From Thermodesulfobacteriota bacterium (GTDB lineage: Bacteria > Desulfobacterota > Syntrophobacteria > BM002): 6,902 nucleotides of DNA. Where the stretch lies: contig CAMYLW010000214.1 of the NCBI GenBank assembly GCA_947259475.1, positions 5,505 through 12,406 of the forward strand. The letters are read 5' to 3'. The notes under the pieces were generated by a model. It had not been told where the DNA came from, did not search any database, and was given only the letters and a program-made list of their open reading frames with translations. Below, piece after piece: positions 1 to 6,263 of this stretch (its first letter is position 1; each line of letters begins with the position of its first letter). Made by a program: the position numbers and the translations under genes.

Positions 1-7
1 AATCCTC

Positions 8-53
8 AACTAGAGTTGATAGATTTCAAGCGGTGGGCAGTGTGATGCCCACC
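8..53. other. Hairpins at left edge of window
   Basis: An 8-bp perfect stem (GGTGGGCA 32-39, TGCCCACC 46-53) closes a 6-nt loop. A smaller stem, CAACT 8-12 with AGTTG 15-19, lies beside it. Read on the plus strand, the larger stem is followed by a moderately T-rich stretch (CAGCATTTTATT). Read on the minus strand, no T-run follows. It could end a plus-strand gene lying left of the window, or end the fabG transcript by another route. The direction cannot be settled from this window. Confidence 0.45.
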
Positions 54-68
54 CAGCATTTTATTGAG

Positions 69-121
69 CATGGAGTACTTGGAAGCGGTTTATGTCCCTC
101 CTCCATGCCCTATGCTCCATG
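69..121. repeat. Heptad repeat, copy A (CTCCATG word)
   Basis: Three adjacent 7-nt units lie at 101-121: CTCCATG, then CCCTATG, then CTCCATG. The reverse complement CATGGAG stands at 69-75, so the array forms an imperfect inverted repeat around a spacer of about 25 nt. The architecture matches the arrays at 921-981 and 6343-6478, but the heptamer is different. It lies in the gap downstream of fabG, between the hairpin at 32-53 and the palindrome at 125-144. No gene is visible in positions 1-144. Confidence 0.6.
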
Positions 122-124
122 CCT

Positions 125-144
125 GCGCCTAGCATGCTAGGCGC
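125..144. repeat. 20-bp perfect palindrome abutting fabG stop
   Basis: GCGCCTAGCATGCTAGGCGC equals its own reverse complement over all 20 bases. It touches the fabG stop codon (TGA, 145-147 on the minus strand). No T-run follows on the minus strand, so it is not a standard intrinsic terminator. It may be a transcript-end hairpin, an operator for the next gene to the left, or a dimeric protein site. Confidence 0.7.
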
Positions 145-897
145 TCACATATACATCCCACCATTCAAATGAATTACCTGCCCCGTAATGTATGAGGCCT
201 CTTCTGAAATCAGAAATTTCACCACCTGGGCAACATCCTCAGGTTGACCCGCACGACCCAGGGGAATTTGGGTTAGAAAGGCCTCCTTGGCCTTCTCGGG
301 AAGCTGCGCCGTCATCTCAGTTTCGATAAAACCAGGCGCCACTGCATTTACCGTGACATTCCGGCTTGCCAGTTCCCGAGCCACCGATTTGGTGAAGCCC
401 ATGATGCCAGCCTTGGATGCGGCATAGTTGGCCTGACCTGCGTTGCCCATGGCCCCCACTACTGAGGCTATGTTCACAACCCGACCGTAGCGCTGCTTGG
501 TCATCTGGCGTGCAACCGCCTGGGTACAGTTAAAAACGGACTTGAGGTTCACCGCCAACACCGCATCCCAATCCACCTCTTTCATCCGCATCAGCAGGGT
601 GTCCCTTGTAATACCGGCGTTGTTGACCAGGATGTCAACACGCCCATGACGGTCCAGCACGCCGGCAATAAACTCTTGCACCGCTTTATAATCGGCGACA
701 TCCAGCCGTATTCCCTCGATCTCACAACCCTTGTCCTGTGCCATTTGGATGGTTTCATCAGCAGCCGTGTCCTCAGGTGGATCGAAGTGATTAAAAACCA
801 CTGTCAAGCCCGGCTCAGCAAGAGCCATGATAATTGCACGACCGATTCCTCGTGAACCTCCGGTAACAACCGCAACCTTTTTGCTGTCTTCAGCCAT
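145..897 (-). CDS. fabG: 3-oxoacyl-ACP reductase FabG (SDR family)
   Basis: A 250-residue short-chain dehydrogenase/reductase that reduces 3-ketoacyl-ACP to 3-hydroxyacyl-ACP with NAD(P)H in the cytosolic type II fatty-acid cycle. Visible motifs are the Rossmann glycine motif TGGSRGIG (12-19), LDVAD (65-69), NNAG (92-95), catalytic N117, S145, Y158 and K162 (YxxxK), and PG (188-189) before the substrate loop. The length is normal for FabG. The ATG is preceded by a GGGGGAGGG ribosome site. The gene lies 110 nt after etfA, a gap filled by a heptad repeat, so it may be the last gene of the fabH-acd-etfBA unit or carry its own start signal. Acetoacetyl-CoA reductases share these motifs. Given the acyl-CoA dehydrogenase nearby, a CoA-linked substrate cannot be excluded. 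Confidence 0.93.
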   Translation of the reverse strand: MAEDSKKVAVVTGGSRGIGRAIIMALAEPGLTVVFNHFDPPEDTAADETIQMAQDKGCEIEGIRLDVADYKAVQEFIAGVLDRHGRVDILVNNAGITRDTLLMRMKEVDWDAVLAVNLKSVFNCTQAVARQMTKQRYGRVVNIASVVGAMGNAGQANYAASKAGIMGFTKSVARELASRNVTVNAVAPGFIETEMTAQLPEKAKEAFLTQIPLGRAGQPEDVAQVVKFLISEEASYITGQVIHLNGGMYM

Positions 898-920
898 GTG
901 CCCTCCCCCGCAATGACTAA

Positions 921-981
921 GGTTTCAGTGTTCAGGTTTCAGCGTCTATGTTCCTTTTTCCTGACACCTGACACCTGACAC
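921..981. repeat. Heptad repeat, copy B (CTGACAC word)
   Basis: Three exact copies of CTGACAC lie at 961-981. They face a left arm at 921-941 made of GGTTTCA, GTGTTCA and GGTTTCA, whose reverse complements (TGAAACC type) resemble TGACACC. Aligned as a stem, the two arms pair at about 17 of 22 positions around a loop of about 19 nt. The array fills most of the etfA-fabG gap (898-1007). It could fold in the mRNA between the two genes and affect readthrough, but no T-run marks a terminator. Confidence 0.75.
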
Positions 982-1007
982 CTAAAATACTGGAATTTGC
1001 GATTTTC

Positions 1008-2201
1008 TCATTCTCCTCGCTTTTCATTTATTTTCTTCACAAATGCAGGCAGAAATTCAAAGAGATCCGCCACCACCCCGTAATTCACAATGTCGAAAAT
1101 GGGTGCCTCGGGATCTCTGTTAACAGCCACAATGATCTCAGAGCCTTGCATACCCACCACATGTTGGATGGCTCCTGATACGCCGCAAGCCATGTAGAGT
1201 TTGGGAGAAACCGTTTTGCCTGTCTGTCCCACCTGGTGGCTGTAAGCCTTCCACCCTTCATCCACCACACTTCGGGTAGCGCCAACAGCACCATCCAGTA
1301 GAAGGGCCAACTCTTCGATGACATCAAAATTTTCAGCTTTTTGTAAGCCCCGGCCACCAGTGACCACCACATCGGCCTCGGCCAGACGTGCTGTTTCCTG
1401 TTCCTGGATTACGGTATCAAGCACTTTTACCCTGGAGGTAATGGCCTCTTGACTGGGAGTGAACGGTTCCACCACTCCCTGGCGCTGCTCGTCGAAAACC
1501 CGCTTTTTCATTACCATGGGCCGGACCGTAGCCATTTGCGGCCGACGGTTTGGACAGAGAATGGTAGCCATAACATTACCGCCAAAAGCCGGTCTGGTCT
1601 GATACAGCAGTCCATCTTCGCCAATATCGAGTCCGGTACAGTCAGCCGTCAAGCCGGTTTCTACAGCTACAGCCACCCGGGGAATAAACGAACGCCCCAT
1701 GGCAGTCGCCCCCGCCAAGAGAATCTCCGGTTTTTTCTGTCGGATAAGTTCCGTCAGTACCTGGGAGTGGGACTCGTCATTAAAAGGAGAAAGGGCTGGA
1801 TGCTCCACCAGGTGAACACGGTCTGCACCGTAGCCGATGAGTTGCTGAGCAGCATCTTGGAGCTGATCTCCAATCAGTATTGCTGCCAGTTCCACTCCGA
1901 GTTTGTCAGCCAGGGTCCTGCCGGCTCCCAGGAGTTCATAGGAAACTGAGTGCACCTCACCATTGAGGTGCTCAGCAACAATCCAGACGCCTTTATAGGA
2001 CTCCAGGTCTTCGGTCTCAGGTGCATCAACCTCGGGCATGTCAATGGCTTCATAATCGCAGGAATCTACGCAGAGGCCGCAGAGGTTGCAGGAGTCATCC
2101 ACTTCCGCCATCTCGTCCACTATCTCGATGGCCTCAACCGGACAAACTTCCACACATTCGCCACAAGCTATGCACTTTTCTTTGTCAACTTTGGCCTTCA
2201 T
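1008..2201 (-). CDS. etfA: Electron transfer flavoprotein alpha subunit with N-terminal 2x[4Fe-4S] ferredoxin domain
   Basis: 397 residues in two parts. Residues 1-50 form a bacterial ferredoxin domain with two CxxCxxCxxxC motifs (C10/C13/C16/C20 and C38/C41/C44/C48), the pattern of two [4Fe-4S] clusters. Residues from about 70 onward are EtfA. The C-terminal FAD-binding half shows TRSVVDEGW (309-317), QVGQTGKTV (323-331), GVSGAIQH (340-347) and [10 protein letters not shown] followed by YGVVADLF (361-381). EtfA with EtfB takes electrons from, or gives them to, acyl-CoA dehydrogenases. Ferredoxin-extended EtfA proteins are known from bifurcating complexes such as A. woodii CarE and LctC, so coupling to ferredoxin is likely here, by inference. 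The ATG overlaps the etfB TGA (ATGA, 2198-2201), which implies translational coupling. Confidence 0.95.
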   Translation of the reverse strand: MKAKVDKEKCIACGECVEVCPVEAIEIVDEMAEVDDSCNLCGLCVDSCDYEAIDMPEVDAPETEDLESYKGVWIVAEHLNGEVHSVSYELLGAGRTLADKLGVELAAILIGDQLQDAAQQLIGYGADRVHLVEHPALSPFNDESHSQVLTELIRQKKPEILLAGATAMGRSFIPRVAVAVETGLTADCTGLDIGEDGLLYQTRPAFGGNVMATILCPNRRPQMATVRPMVMKKRVFDEQRQGVVEPFTPSQEAITSRVKVLDTVIQEQETARLAEADVVVTGGRGLQKAENFDVIEELALLLDGAVGATRSVVDEGWKAYSHQVGQTGKTVSPKLYMACGVSGAIQHVVGMQGSEIIVAVNRDPEAPIFDIVNYGVVADLFEFLPAFVKKINEKRGE

Positions 2202-2491
2202 AGACCCGGTACCTTCCCCGCCCTTAACAGCTTAAATAGTTTTTCAGCCTGCTCCTCCACCTCGCCGGTGATCATCTCTCGGTCGCTACGCGGCGGAGGA
2301 CTGAATACCTTGACTACCTGGGTGAAAGAGCCTTGCAAACCAACTTCTTCTGGATTCAGATCCAAGTCAGCCGCACCCCAGGTGGGAATTTCCAGTTTTT
2401 TCGCCCTCATCTTGTGCTTGAGCCCAGGCATTCTAGGGTCACCAATTTCCCTTACCACAGTAACCACCGCTGGCAGTGCCATCTGCACCAC
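2198..2491 (-). pseudogene. etfB: etfB, C-terminal part (downstream of frame break)
   Basis: This is the C-terminal portion of the same broken etfB gene, whose full span is 2198-2918. Homology-like sequence starts upstream of the GTG used as left limit, at about 2497 (YEVVQMALPAVVTVV), just after an in-frame TAG at 2510-2512. Family features include LPAVVTVVREIGDPR, the KHKMRAKKLEIPTW segment and VVKVFSPPPR, and the end is normal. The TGA overlaps the etfA ATG by 4 nt, as expected of a native etfB-etfA junction, so the 3' end has not decayed. No good ribosome site serves this fragment. If translated alone it would lack the nucleotide-binding N-terminal region. Confidence 0.85.
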
Positions 2492-2918
2492 CTCGTATAT
2501 AAGGCTGATCTAAATGCGCTGCCAGTCCCGGACCTACCTGGGCAGTGTCACCATCAATGGCCTGCTTACCGCAGATTACCAGGTCCACCGGTCCTAGTTT
2601 TTCGACAGCCCGAGCCAGAGTCAACGAAGTGGCCCAGGTGTCCGCGCCAGCAAAAGCCCGATCGCTTAGAAGCACGGCCTCGTCCACACCCAACGCCAGG
2701 GTTTCTCTGAGCGCCTCCTCAGCCTGGGGCGGTCCCATTGTCATTACTGTTGCCTTGCCGCCGTATTCATCCCGTAGGAGCAAGGCAGCTTCCACCGCAT
2801 ACCAGTCGTGGGGATTGACTATGCTGTCCACACCCTGGCGCACCAGGGTATTAGTCTCTGGGTCAATGCGGACGTTTTTGGCATCAGGAACCTGTTTGAT
2901 ACAAACAACGATATGCAT
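2439..2918 (-). pseudogene. etfB: etfB, N-terminal part (ends in frameshift)
   Basis: This is the N-terminal part of the electron transfer flavoprotein beta subunit, partner of EtfA. It is typical EtfB up to about residue 140: MHIVVCIKQVPD, RIDPETNTLVRQGVDSIVNP, MGPPQAEEALRETLALG, LLSDRAFAGADT and the nucleotide-binding segment CGKQAIDGDTAQVGP (116-130). After AAHLDQPY (133-140) the frame runs into non-homologous sequence and stops at 2439. The matching C-terminal half continues in another frame from about 2497. Joining both halves gives about 239 residues, against about 250-265 for normal EtfB, so about 20 residues before YEVV are missing as well as the frame. The ATG has GGAG 8 nt upstream. 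It could be a real pseudogene or a sequencing or assembly error. Confidence 0.88.
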
Positions 2919-2991
2919 GAGGGAACTCCAAAGAAATTAAGTGTCTAAAATGCCTGAAACTATTTATTGGTGCCTATAACCGGTTAACCAC

Positions 2992-4161
2992 CTAGAAGAA
3001 GGTTTCCTTCATGCGGCCGTATTCCTTGTTCAATTCCTGGCCGATGATGTTGCGCTGAATCTGGTTTGTCCCCTCATAAATTTGCAGTATTTTGGCATCA
3101 CGCATCATCTTTTCCACAGGGTAATCACGCATATAACCGTAGCCTCCCAGCACCTGCACAGCGTTGGTGGTTACCCGCATGGCAACATCGGTTGGATAGA
3201 GTTTAGAAATGGCCGATATCTTGGAAATGTCTTTGGCTCCACTGTCAATGTACCGTGCTGCGGCATAGACCAGAACGCGGGAGGCCTCCGTTTCCGTGGC
3301 CATGTCTGCGAGCATGTGTTGCACGGCCTGAAAGGCAATGATGGGCTTGCCGAACTGCACCCGCTTGCGGGCATATTCCACCGAAATGTCCAGTGCTCCT
3401 TGGCTCAGACCCACCCCTAGGGCGCCGATACCCGGCCGCGACACATCAAATGTTTTCATAGTGATGATAAAACCCGTGCCTTCCCGGCCAATGAGTCGGT
3501 CTGCGGGGATGCGGCAATCGTTGAAAAGGAGTTCTCTGGTGGCCGAGGCCCTGAGACCCATCTTTTTTTCCTTCTTGCCGAAGGAAAAGCCCGGATCTCC
3601 TTTCTCAACAATAAACGCGCTTGCTCCCCTGGCACCTTTGGTCCGATCTGTCATGGCGACGACCGTATAAATCTCGGCCTCTCCGGCGTTGGTGATCCAC
3701 TGCTTGGTTCCGTTGAGAACATAATGGTCACCATCACGCTTGGCAGTGGTCTGAATGCCCCCTGCGTCGCTGCCGGCATTGGCCTCTGTTACCCCAAATG
3801 CCGCCAGCTTTTCGCCGCTGGCGATAGGCGAGAGATACTTCTGTTTCTGCTCTTCACTGCCGTAAAGCAGTATGGGATAGGCCCCCAGGCCACTGGCCGC
3901 AAAAGTGGTGGCCACGCTAATGCACGCCCGACCCATTTCTTCGATTGCCAGACAGTTCTCGAGAACCCCTCCTCCCGAACCGCCGTACTCTTCCGGCAGA
4001 TAGATCCCAAAGAGGTCCGACTGCGCCAGGATCTTCATAATGTCCCAAGGGAATTCTTCGCCCTCAGCGAGTTCAGCGCGCACTGGACGGACCTTCTCTG
4101 TAGCGATTTTAGCCGCAATCTCTCGGATCATTTGCTGTTCTTCGGTCAAAAAGTAGTCCAC
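2992..4161 (-). CDS. Acyl-CoA dehydrogenase (short-chain / butyryl-CoA type)
   Basis: A 389-residue FAD flavoenzyme that interconverts acyl-CoA and trans-2-enoyl-CoA, with EtfAB as redox partner. It shows acyl-CoA dehydrogenase signature 1 ([13 protein letters not shown], 123-135), the FAD-contact stretch KQWITNAG (153-160), signature 2 ([20 protein letters not shown], 336-355) and the catalytic base E363 in [10 protein letters not shown]. The position of this Glu is that of short-chain enzymes such as butyryl-CoA dehydrogenase. The length is normal. The start is GTG (4159-4161), fixed by AGGAGGT about 5 nt upstream. It lies 57 nt after fabH and 73 nt before etfB, all on one strand, so the dehydrogenase and its flavoprotein are probably made together. 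Substrate chain length cannot be told from sequence alone. A bcd-like reductive role is possible. Confidence 0.95.
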   Translation of the reverse strand: MDYFLTEEQQMIREIAAKIATEKVRPVRAELAEGEEFPWDIMKILAQSDLFGIYLPEEYGGSGGGVLENCLAIEEMGRACISVATTFAASGLGAYPILLYGSEEQKQKYLSPIASGEKLAAFGVTEANAGSDAGGIQTTAKRDGDHYVLNGTKQWITNAGEAEIYTVVAMTDRTKGARGASAFIVEKGDPGFSFGKKEKKMGLRASATRELLFNDCRIPADRLIGREGTGFIITMKTFDVSRPGIGALGVGLSQGALDISVEYARKRVQFGKPIIAFQAVQHMLADMATETEASRVLVYAAARYIDSGAKDISKISAISKLYPTDVAMRVTTNAVQVLGGYGYMRDYPVEKMMRDAKILQIYEGTNQIQRNIIGQELNKEYGRMKETFF

Positions 4162-4174
4162 TTAATACCTCCTC
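4159..4174 (-). promoter_or_regulatory. Ribosome binding site and GTG start of acyl-CoA dehydrogenase
   Basis: On the minus strand GAGGAGGT precedes ATTAA and then GTG. This near-perfect Shine-Dalgarno at normal spacing fixes the start, and no ATG competes. Confidence 0.85.
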
Positions 4175-4218
4175 TCGTAGACAAAACGGTGAACAGCGCG
4201 ACGGTCAAGAAGACCCCC

Positions 4219-5202
4219 CTACCAACGCAAAATCACTGCTCCCCAGGTAAATCCACCGCCAAATCCATCCAACAGTACTAGATCTCCCCGCTTGAGGCGG
4301 CCGGCTCGGTTAGCCTCGTCCAGGGCCACCGGAATACTCGCGGATGAAGTGTTACCGTAGCGTTCAATGTTCACATAAACCCGATCAGGAGAAATCTCCA
4401 AGCGCTCCGCTACCTTTTTCATTATCCGTATGTTGGCTTGGTGTGGGATGAAAAGGTCAATATCATCCGGTCCAAGCTGGTTTGCGGTCAGAGCCTCCTG
4501 GGCCACATCAGCCATGGAACGGACCGCATGCTTAAACACCTCGTTGCCCTGCATGCGAATACAATAGTCCCGTCTCTCAGCCATCTCTGCACTAGGAGGA
4601 TAGACAACCCCCCCACCGGGGATATGAAGTAATTCCCAAAGACGGCCATCCGAATGCAAGTGAGAAGATAGAATGCCTCGGTCCCCGTCATTAGTACCGC
4701 TAAGCACAACAGACCCTGCAGCATCACCGAAAAGCACGCAAGTATTTCGATCCTGCCAGTCTGTAATGTAAGAGAGGAGTTCGGCTCCGATGGCTACCAC
4801 CTTGCTCTCCGGCTTATCTCTCACAAATTTATCCGCAATGGTCAGAGCGTAGACGAAACCGGCACAAGCCGCATAAACGTCAAAACCAAAAGCGTTGGAA
4901 GCCCCCAGATGCTTTTGCACCAAGGCACCTGTATTGGGCATAATCATGTCCGGCGAAGTGGTACTCACCACGATCATGTCCACTTCCTCAGGTTCTACCC
5001 CTGCCATTTCCAAAGCCCGCTGGGTCGCTTCTGCGGCAAGTAAAGAAGTGGTGTCGCCGTCCTCTGCTATATGGCGCTGTTTGACTCCCGTACGACTGGA
5101 AATCCATTCGTCTGAAGTGTCTACCATGGACTCCAGATCCTGATTGGTCAGAATTTTCTTGGGAGCCGCTGACCCTGTTCCTAAGATTATGCTTCGATTC
5201 AC
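4219..5202 (-). CDS. fabH: 3-oxoacyl-ACP synthase III (FabH)
   Basis: The condensing enzyme that starts type II fatty-acid synthesis by joining an acyl-CoA primer to malonyl-ACP. From the GTG start it has 327 residues, normal for FabH. The catalytic triad is visible: C113 in AACAGF, H254 in PHQAN, and N284 in YGNTSS. The C-terminal GFGGGFTWGA is also typical. An open frame extends 23 codons further upstream to 5271, but that stretch runs through a palindrome and the ribosome site AAGGAGG, so GTG at 5200-5202 is the real start. The gene stands behind the rpmF terminator and leads the acd-etfBA-fabG group. plsX, often found between rpmF and fabH, is absent. The primer (acetyl- or branched acyl-CoA) cannot be decided here. 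Confidence 0.95.
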   Translation of the reverse strand: MNRSIILGTGSAAPKKILTNQDLESMVDTSDEWISSRTGVKQRHIAEDGDTTSLLAAEATQRALEMAGVEPEEVDMIVVSTTSPDMIMPNTGALVQKHLGASNAFGFDVYAACAGFVYALTIADKFVRDKPESKVVAIGAELLSYITDWQDRNTCVLFGDAAGSVVLSGTNDGDRGILSSHLHSDGRLWELLHIPGGGVVYPPSAEMAERRDYCIRMQGNEVFKHAVRSMADVAQEALTANQLGPDDIDLFIPHQANIRIMKKVAERLEISPDRVYVNIERYGNTSSASIPVALDEANRAGRLKRGDLVLLDGFGGGFTWGAVILRW

Positions 5203-5216
5203 GATAGCCCCTCCTT
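5200..5216 (-). promoter_or_regulatory. Ribosome binding site and GTG start of fabH
   Basis: AAGGAGG followed by GGCTATC and GTG on the minus strand decides the fabH start. The longer reading frame beginning near 5271 would be translated through this site and through the palindrome at 5239-5259, which is unlikely. Confidence 0.85.
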
Positions 5217-5238
5217 CATACTTACCCCTAATTCCTCT

Positions 5239-5259
5239 CGGACCGGACCGTCCGGTCCG
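5239..5259. promoter_or_regulatory. 21-bp palindrome upstream of fabH, candidate operator or leader hairpin
   Basis: Arms CGGACCGGAC (5239-5248) and GTCCGGTCCG (5250-5259) are exact reverse complements around one central C. The site lies 36 nt upstream of the fabH GTG and directly after the rpmF terminator. No T-run follows on the minus strand, so it is not a terminator. Its size and symmetry suit a dimeric repressor such as a TetR-type lipid regulator, or a hairpin in the fabH leader. It does not resemble the AT-rich FapR box. I see no convincing -35/-10 pair beside it. Confidence 0.55.
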
Positions 5260-5269
5260 CACTCTAAGC

Positions 5270-5306
5270 AAAAAAATAAACGGCTGGAGACTACCTCCAG
5301 AAACCG
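5270..5306 (-). terminator. Intrinsic terminator after rpmF
   Basis: On the minus strand the stem CTGGAG-GTAGT-CTCCAG (5284-5300) is extended by CGG/CCG pairs (5281-5283 with 5304-5306) across a small TTT bulge. It is followed at once by TTTATTTTTTT (5270-5280). It begins 11 nt after the rpmF stop and separates yceD-rpmF from the fabH group, unless readthrough occurs. Confidence 0.85.
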
Positions 5307-5316
5307 TCGGGGTCGC

Positions 5317-5502
5317 TTACTTCTCCTCCTCTGTCTGGAGAACCTCCCTCCCCTTGTACGCTCCACAGCTCTGGCATGCGTGATGCGGCAACTTGGGTTC
5401 GTTGCACTGAGAACAAAGGGAGAGCGACGGCGGCTCGAGCTTGTAGTGCGTTCTCTTCTTTCTTGATCTACTTTTTGAGTGACGTCTCTTAGGAAGAGGC
5501 AT
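5317..5502 (-). CDS. rpmF: 50S ribosomal protein L32 (zinc-binding form)
   Basis: A 61-residue component of the large ribosomal subunit. The N-terminus MPLPKRRHSKSRSRKKRTHYK is the basic L32 start. A zinc ribbon follows, with C30/C33 and C43/C46 (CSQC, CQSC), and the end is acidic. This is the zinc-containing, C+ form. The ATG has AAAGGAG about 8 nt upstream, and part of that site can be buried in a hairpin (5513-5527). It follows yceD with a 51-nt gap, the usual yceD-rpmF pairing found across bacteria. Confidence 0.97.
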   Translation of the reverse strand: MPLPKRRHSKSRSRKKRTHYKLEPPSLSLCSQCNEPKLPHHACQSCGAYKGREVLQTEEEK

Positions 5503-5510
5503 CCGATACG

Positions 5511-5544
5511 CTCCTTTTCTAAAAAGGCCGCCTGGGACGCGGCT
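5511..5544 (-). promoter_or_regulatory. rpmF leader: terminator-like hairpin next to a hairpin covering the ribosome site
   Basis: In the yceD-rpmF gap, the minus strand reads a stem GCCGC-(7-nt loop)-GCGGC (5527-5543) followed by CTTTTT, which looks like a weak terminator. Directly after it, CCTTTT-TAG-AAAAGG (5513-5527) can pair and takes up most of the AAAGGAG ribosome site of rpmF. The two stems share bases 5526-5527, so they could compete. Attenuation or translational control of L32 is inferred from the fold only. Confidence 0.5.
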
Positions 5545-5553
5545 AAGAATTGT

Positions 5554-6093
5554 CTATTTTTCTAGCTTCACAGATCGAAGTACATCAAAGGCGGAAGTTG
5601 TCTCTCTCTTTTCGCATTTACATGCTTCACGGTTCAGGTCTGCACCGCAACCGGAACAGAGTCCCTGGCAATCCGCTTGGCATATCGGCTGCTGCGGCAG
5701 CGCCAGGAAGATTTGCTCAGCGACGATTAGGTCTACATCTATGGTGACACCGTCAAAGAATCCCTTGTCCAGATCTTCAGGTCGAAGGTCAATCTCTTCC
5801 GGAGTACCTGCCGACAAAGGGTGCAGCAGCAGCAAATCTACGGGCTCATCTAACTTCAGGACGTAATCCTGCAGGCATCTACTGCACCTAAGGCGAACTG
5901 CTCCGTGCAACTGCCCGTTCAGCTTGATCTGCTCCGCCTCTGGGACAAGCTCCAGATCAACGTTAATGGGTTGGGCCAGGGCTATTTCACCCGCATCTTC
6001 TCCAGAACGCATTCTGGAAGAAAACCAGGTATCAGTTTCGTGGAAGTGCACCACTCTACCGGAATCTGGAAGCTCATCCACCCTAACTTTCAA
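5554..6093 (-). CDS. yceD: YceD/DUF177 family protein
   Basis: 179 residues, the usual DUF177 length. This family sits beside rpmF across bacteria, is linked in the literature to 23S rRNA accumulation, and includes a plant plastid homologue. The visible marks are a central C70-x2-C73 (RCSRCLQDY) and the cysteine-rich C-terminal block ICQADCQGLCSGCGADLN followed by CKC, giving C138, C142, C146, C149, C158 and C160. These could bind a metal. The start is TTG (6091-6093), because an in-frame TGA lies two codons upstream and AGGAG lies about 10 nt before the TTG. An ATG nearer that AGGAG is in a different frame and stops after six codons. It is the first gene after the promoter at 6141-6168. Confidence 0.93.
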   Translation of the reverse strand: MKVRVDELPDSGRVVHFHETDTWFSSRMRSGEDAGEIALAQPINVDLELVPEAEQIKLNGQLHGAVRLRCSRCLQDYVLKLDEPVDLLLLHPLSAGTPEEIDLRPEDLDKGFFDGVTIDVDLIVAEQIFLALPQQPICQADCQGLCSGCGADLNREACKCEKRETTSAFDVLRSVKLEK

Positions 6094-6140
6094 AGATCAC
6101 CATCTCCTAAACTTTTACTTTCGTAAAGATTGAACTGGTA

Positions 6141-6168
6141 AGTATAAAAAAAGCCCTTGCTTTGTCAA
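6141..6168 (-). promoter_or_regulatory. Sigma-A-type promoter for yceD-rpmF
   Basis: On the minus strand there is a perfect -35 TTGACA (6163-6168), a 16-nt spacer, and -10 TATACT (6141-6146). Transcription should begin near 6133, leaving a leader of about 40 nt before the TTG start of yceD. Confidence 0.8.
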
Positions 6169-6177
6169 GCACTTTGT

Positions 6178-6209
6178 GGGCGCTTGCGCCCAGCTGGCAG
6201 CTAGCTGGG
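6178..6209. repeat. Two overlapping GC-rich inverted repeats between divergent promoters
   Basis: GGGCGC-TT-GCGCCC (6178-6191) overlaps CCCAGCT and AGCTGGG (6189-6195 and 6203-6209, 7-nt loop). They share the CCC at 6189-6191, so only one stem can form at a time. They lie about 10 nt upstream of the yceD -35 box and upstream of the tRNA promoter. They may be regulatory, or remnants of a terminator. Confidence 0.5.
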
Positions 6210-6223
6210 TAGCGACTTTCCCC

Positions 6224-6252
6224 TTGACTTTAGTGAATCTATGGTCTATTTT
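6224..6252 (+). promoter_or_regulatory. Probable promoter for the tRNA genes
   Basis: TTGACT (6224-6229), a 17-nt spacer and TATTTT (6247-6252) lie 12 nt before the tRNA-Gln 5' end. The -35 is good and the -10 is poor, so the match is tentative, but its position fits a short tRNA leader. Confidence 0.5.
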
Positions 6253-6263
6253 TCTTCCTTCGT

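Noticed and set aside
921..981. CRISPR array
   Set aside because: The units are 7 nt and contiguous, with no spacers of about 30 nt and no cas genes nearby.
2439..2512. Programmed ribosomal frameshift in etfB
   Set aside because: A frameshift alone would not restore the roughly 20 missing residues. No stimulatory stem or conserved slippery heptamer is evident beyond TATATA.
1950..2513. 187-residue plus-strand open frame
   Set aside because: It lies antisense to etfA and etfB, whose motifs are unmistakable on the other strand, and shows no family motif of its own.
3724..4281. 185-residue plus-strand open frame
   Set aside because: It is antisense to the acyl-CoA dehydrogenase and the fabH end, with no domain pattern. 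It is a mirror of GC-rich codons.
5203..5271. Longer FabH with 23 extra N-terminal residues
   Set aside because: The extension runs through the palindrome and the AAGGAGG ribosome site. FabH proteins begin close to the GTG at 5202.
5203..5300. FapR operator or T-box leader before fabH
   Set aside because: The palindrome is GC-rich, unlike the AT-rich FapR site, and no T-box antiterminator motif (TGGN) or specifier stem is visible.
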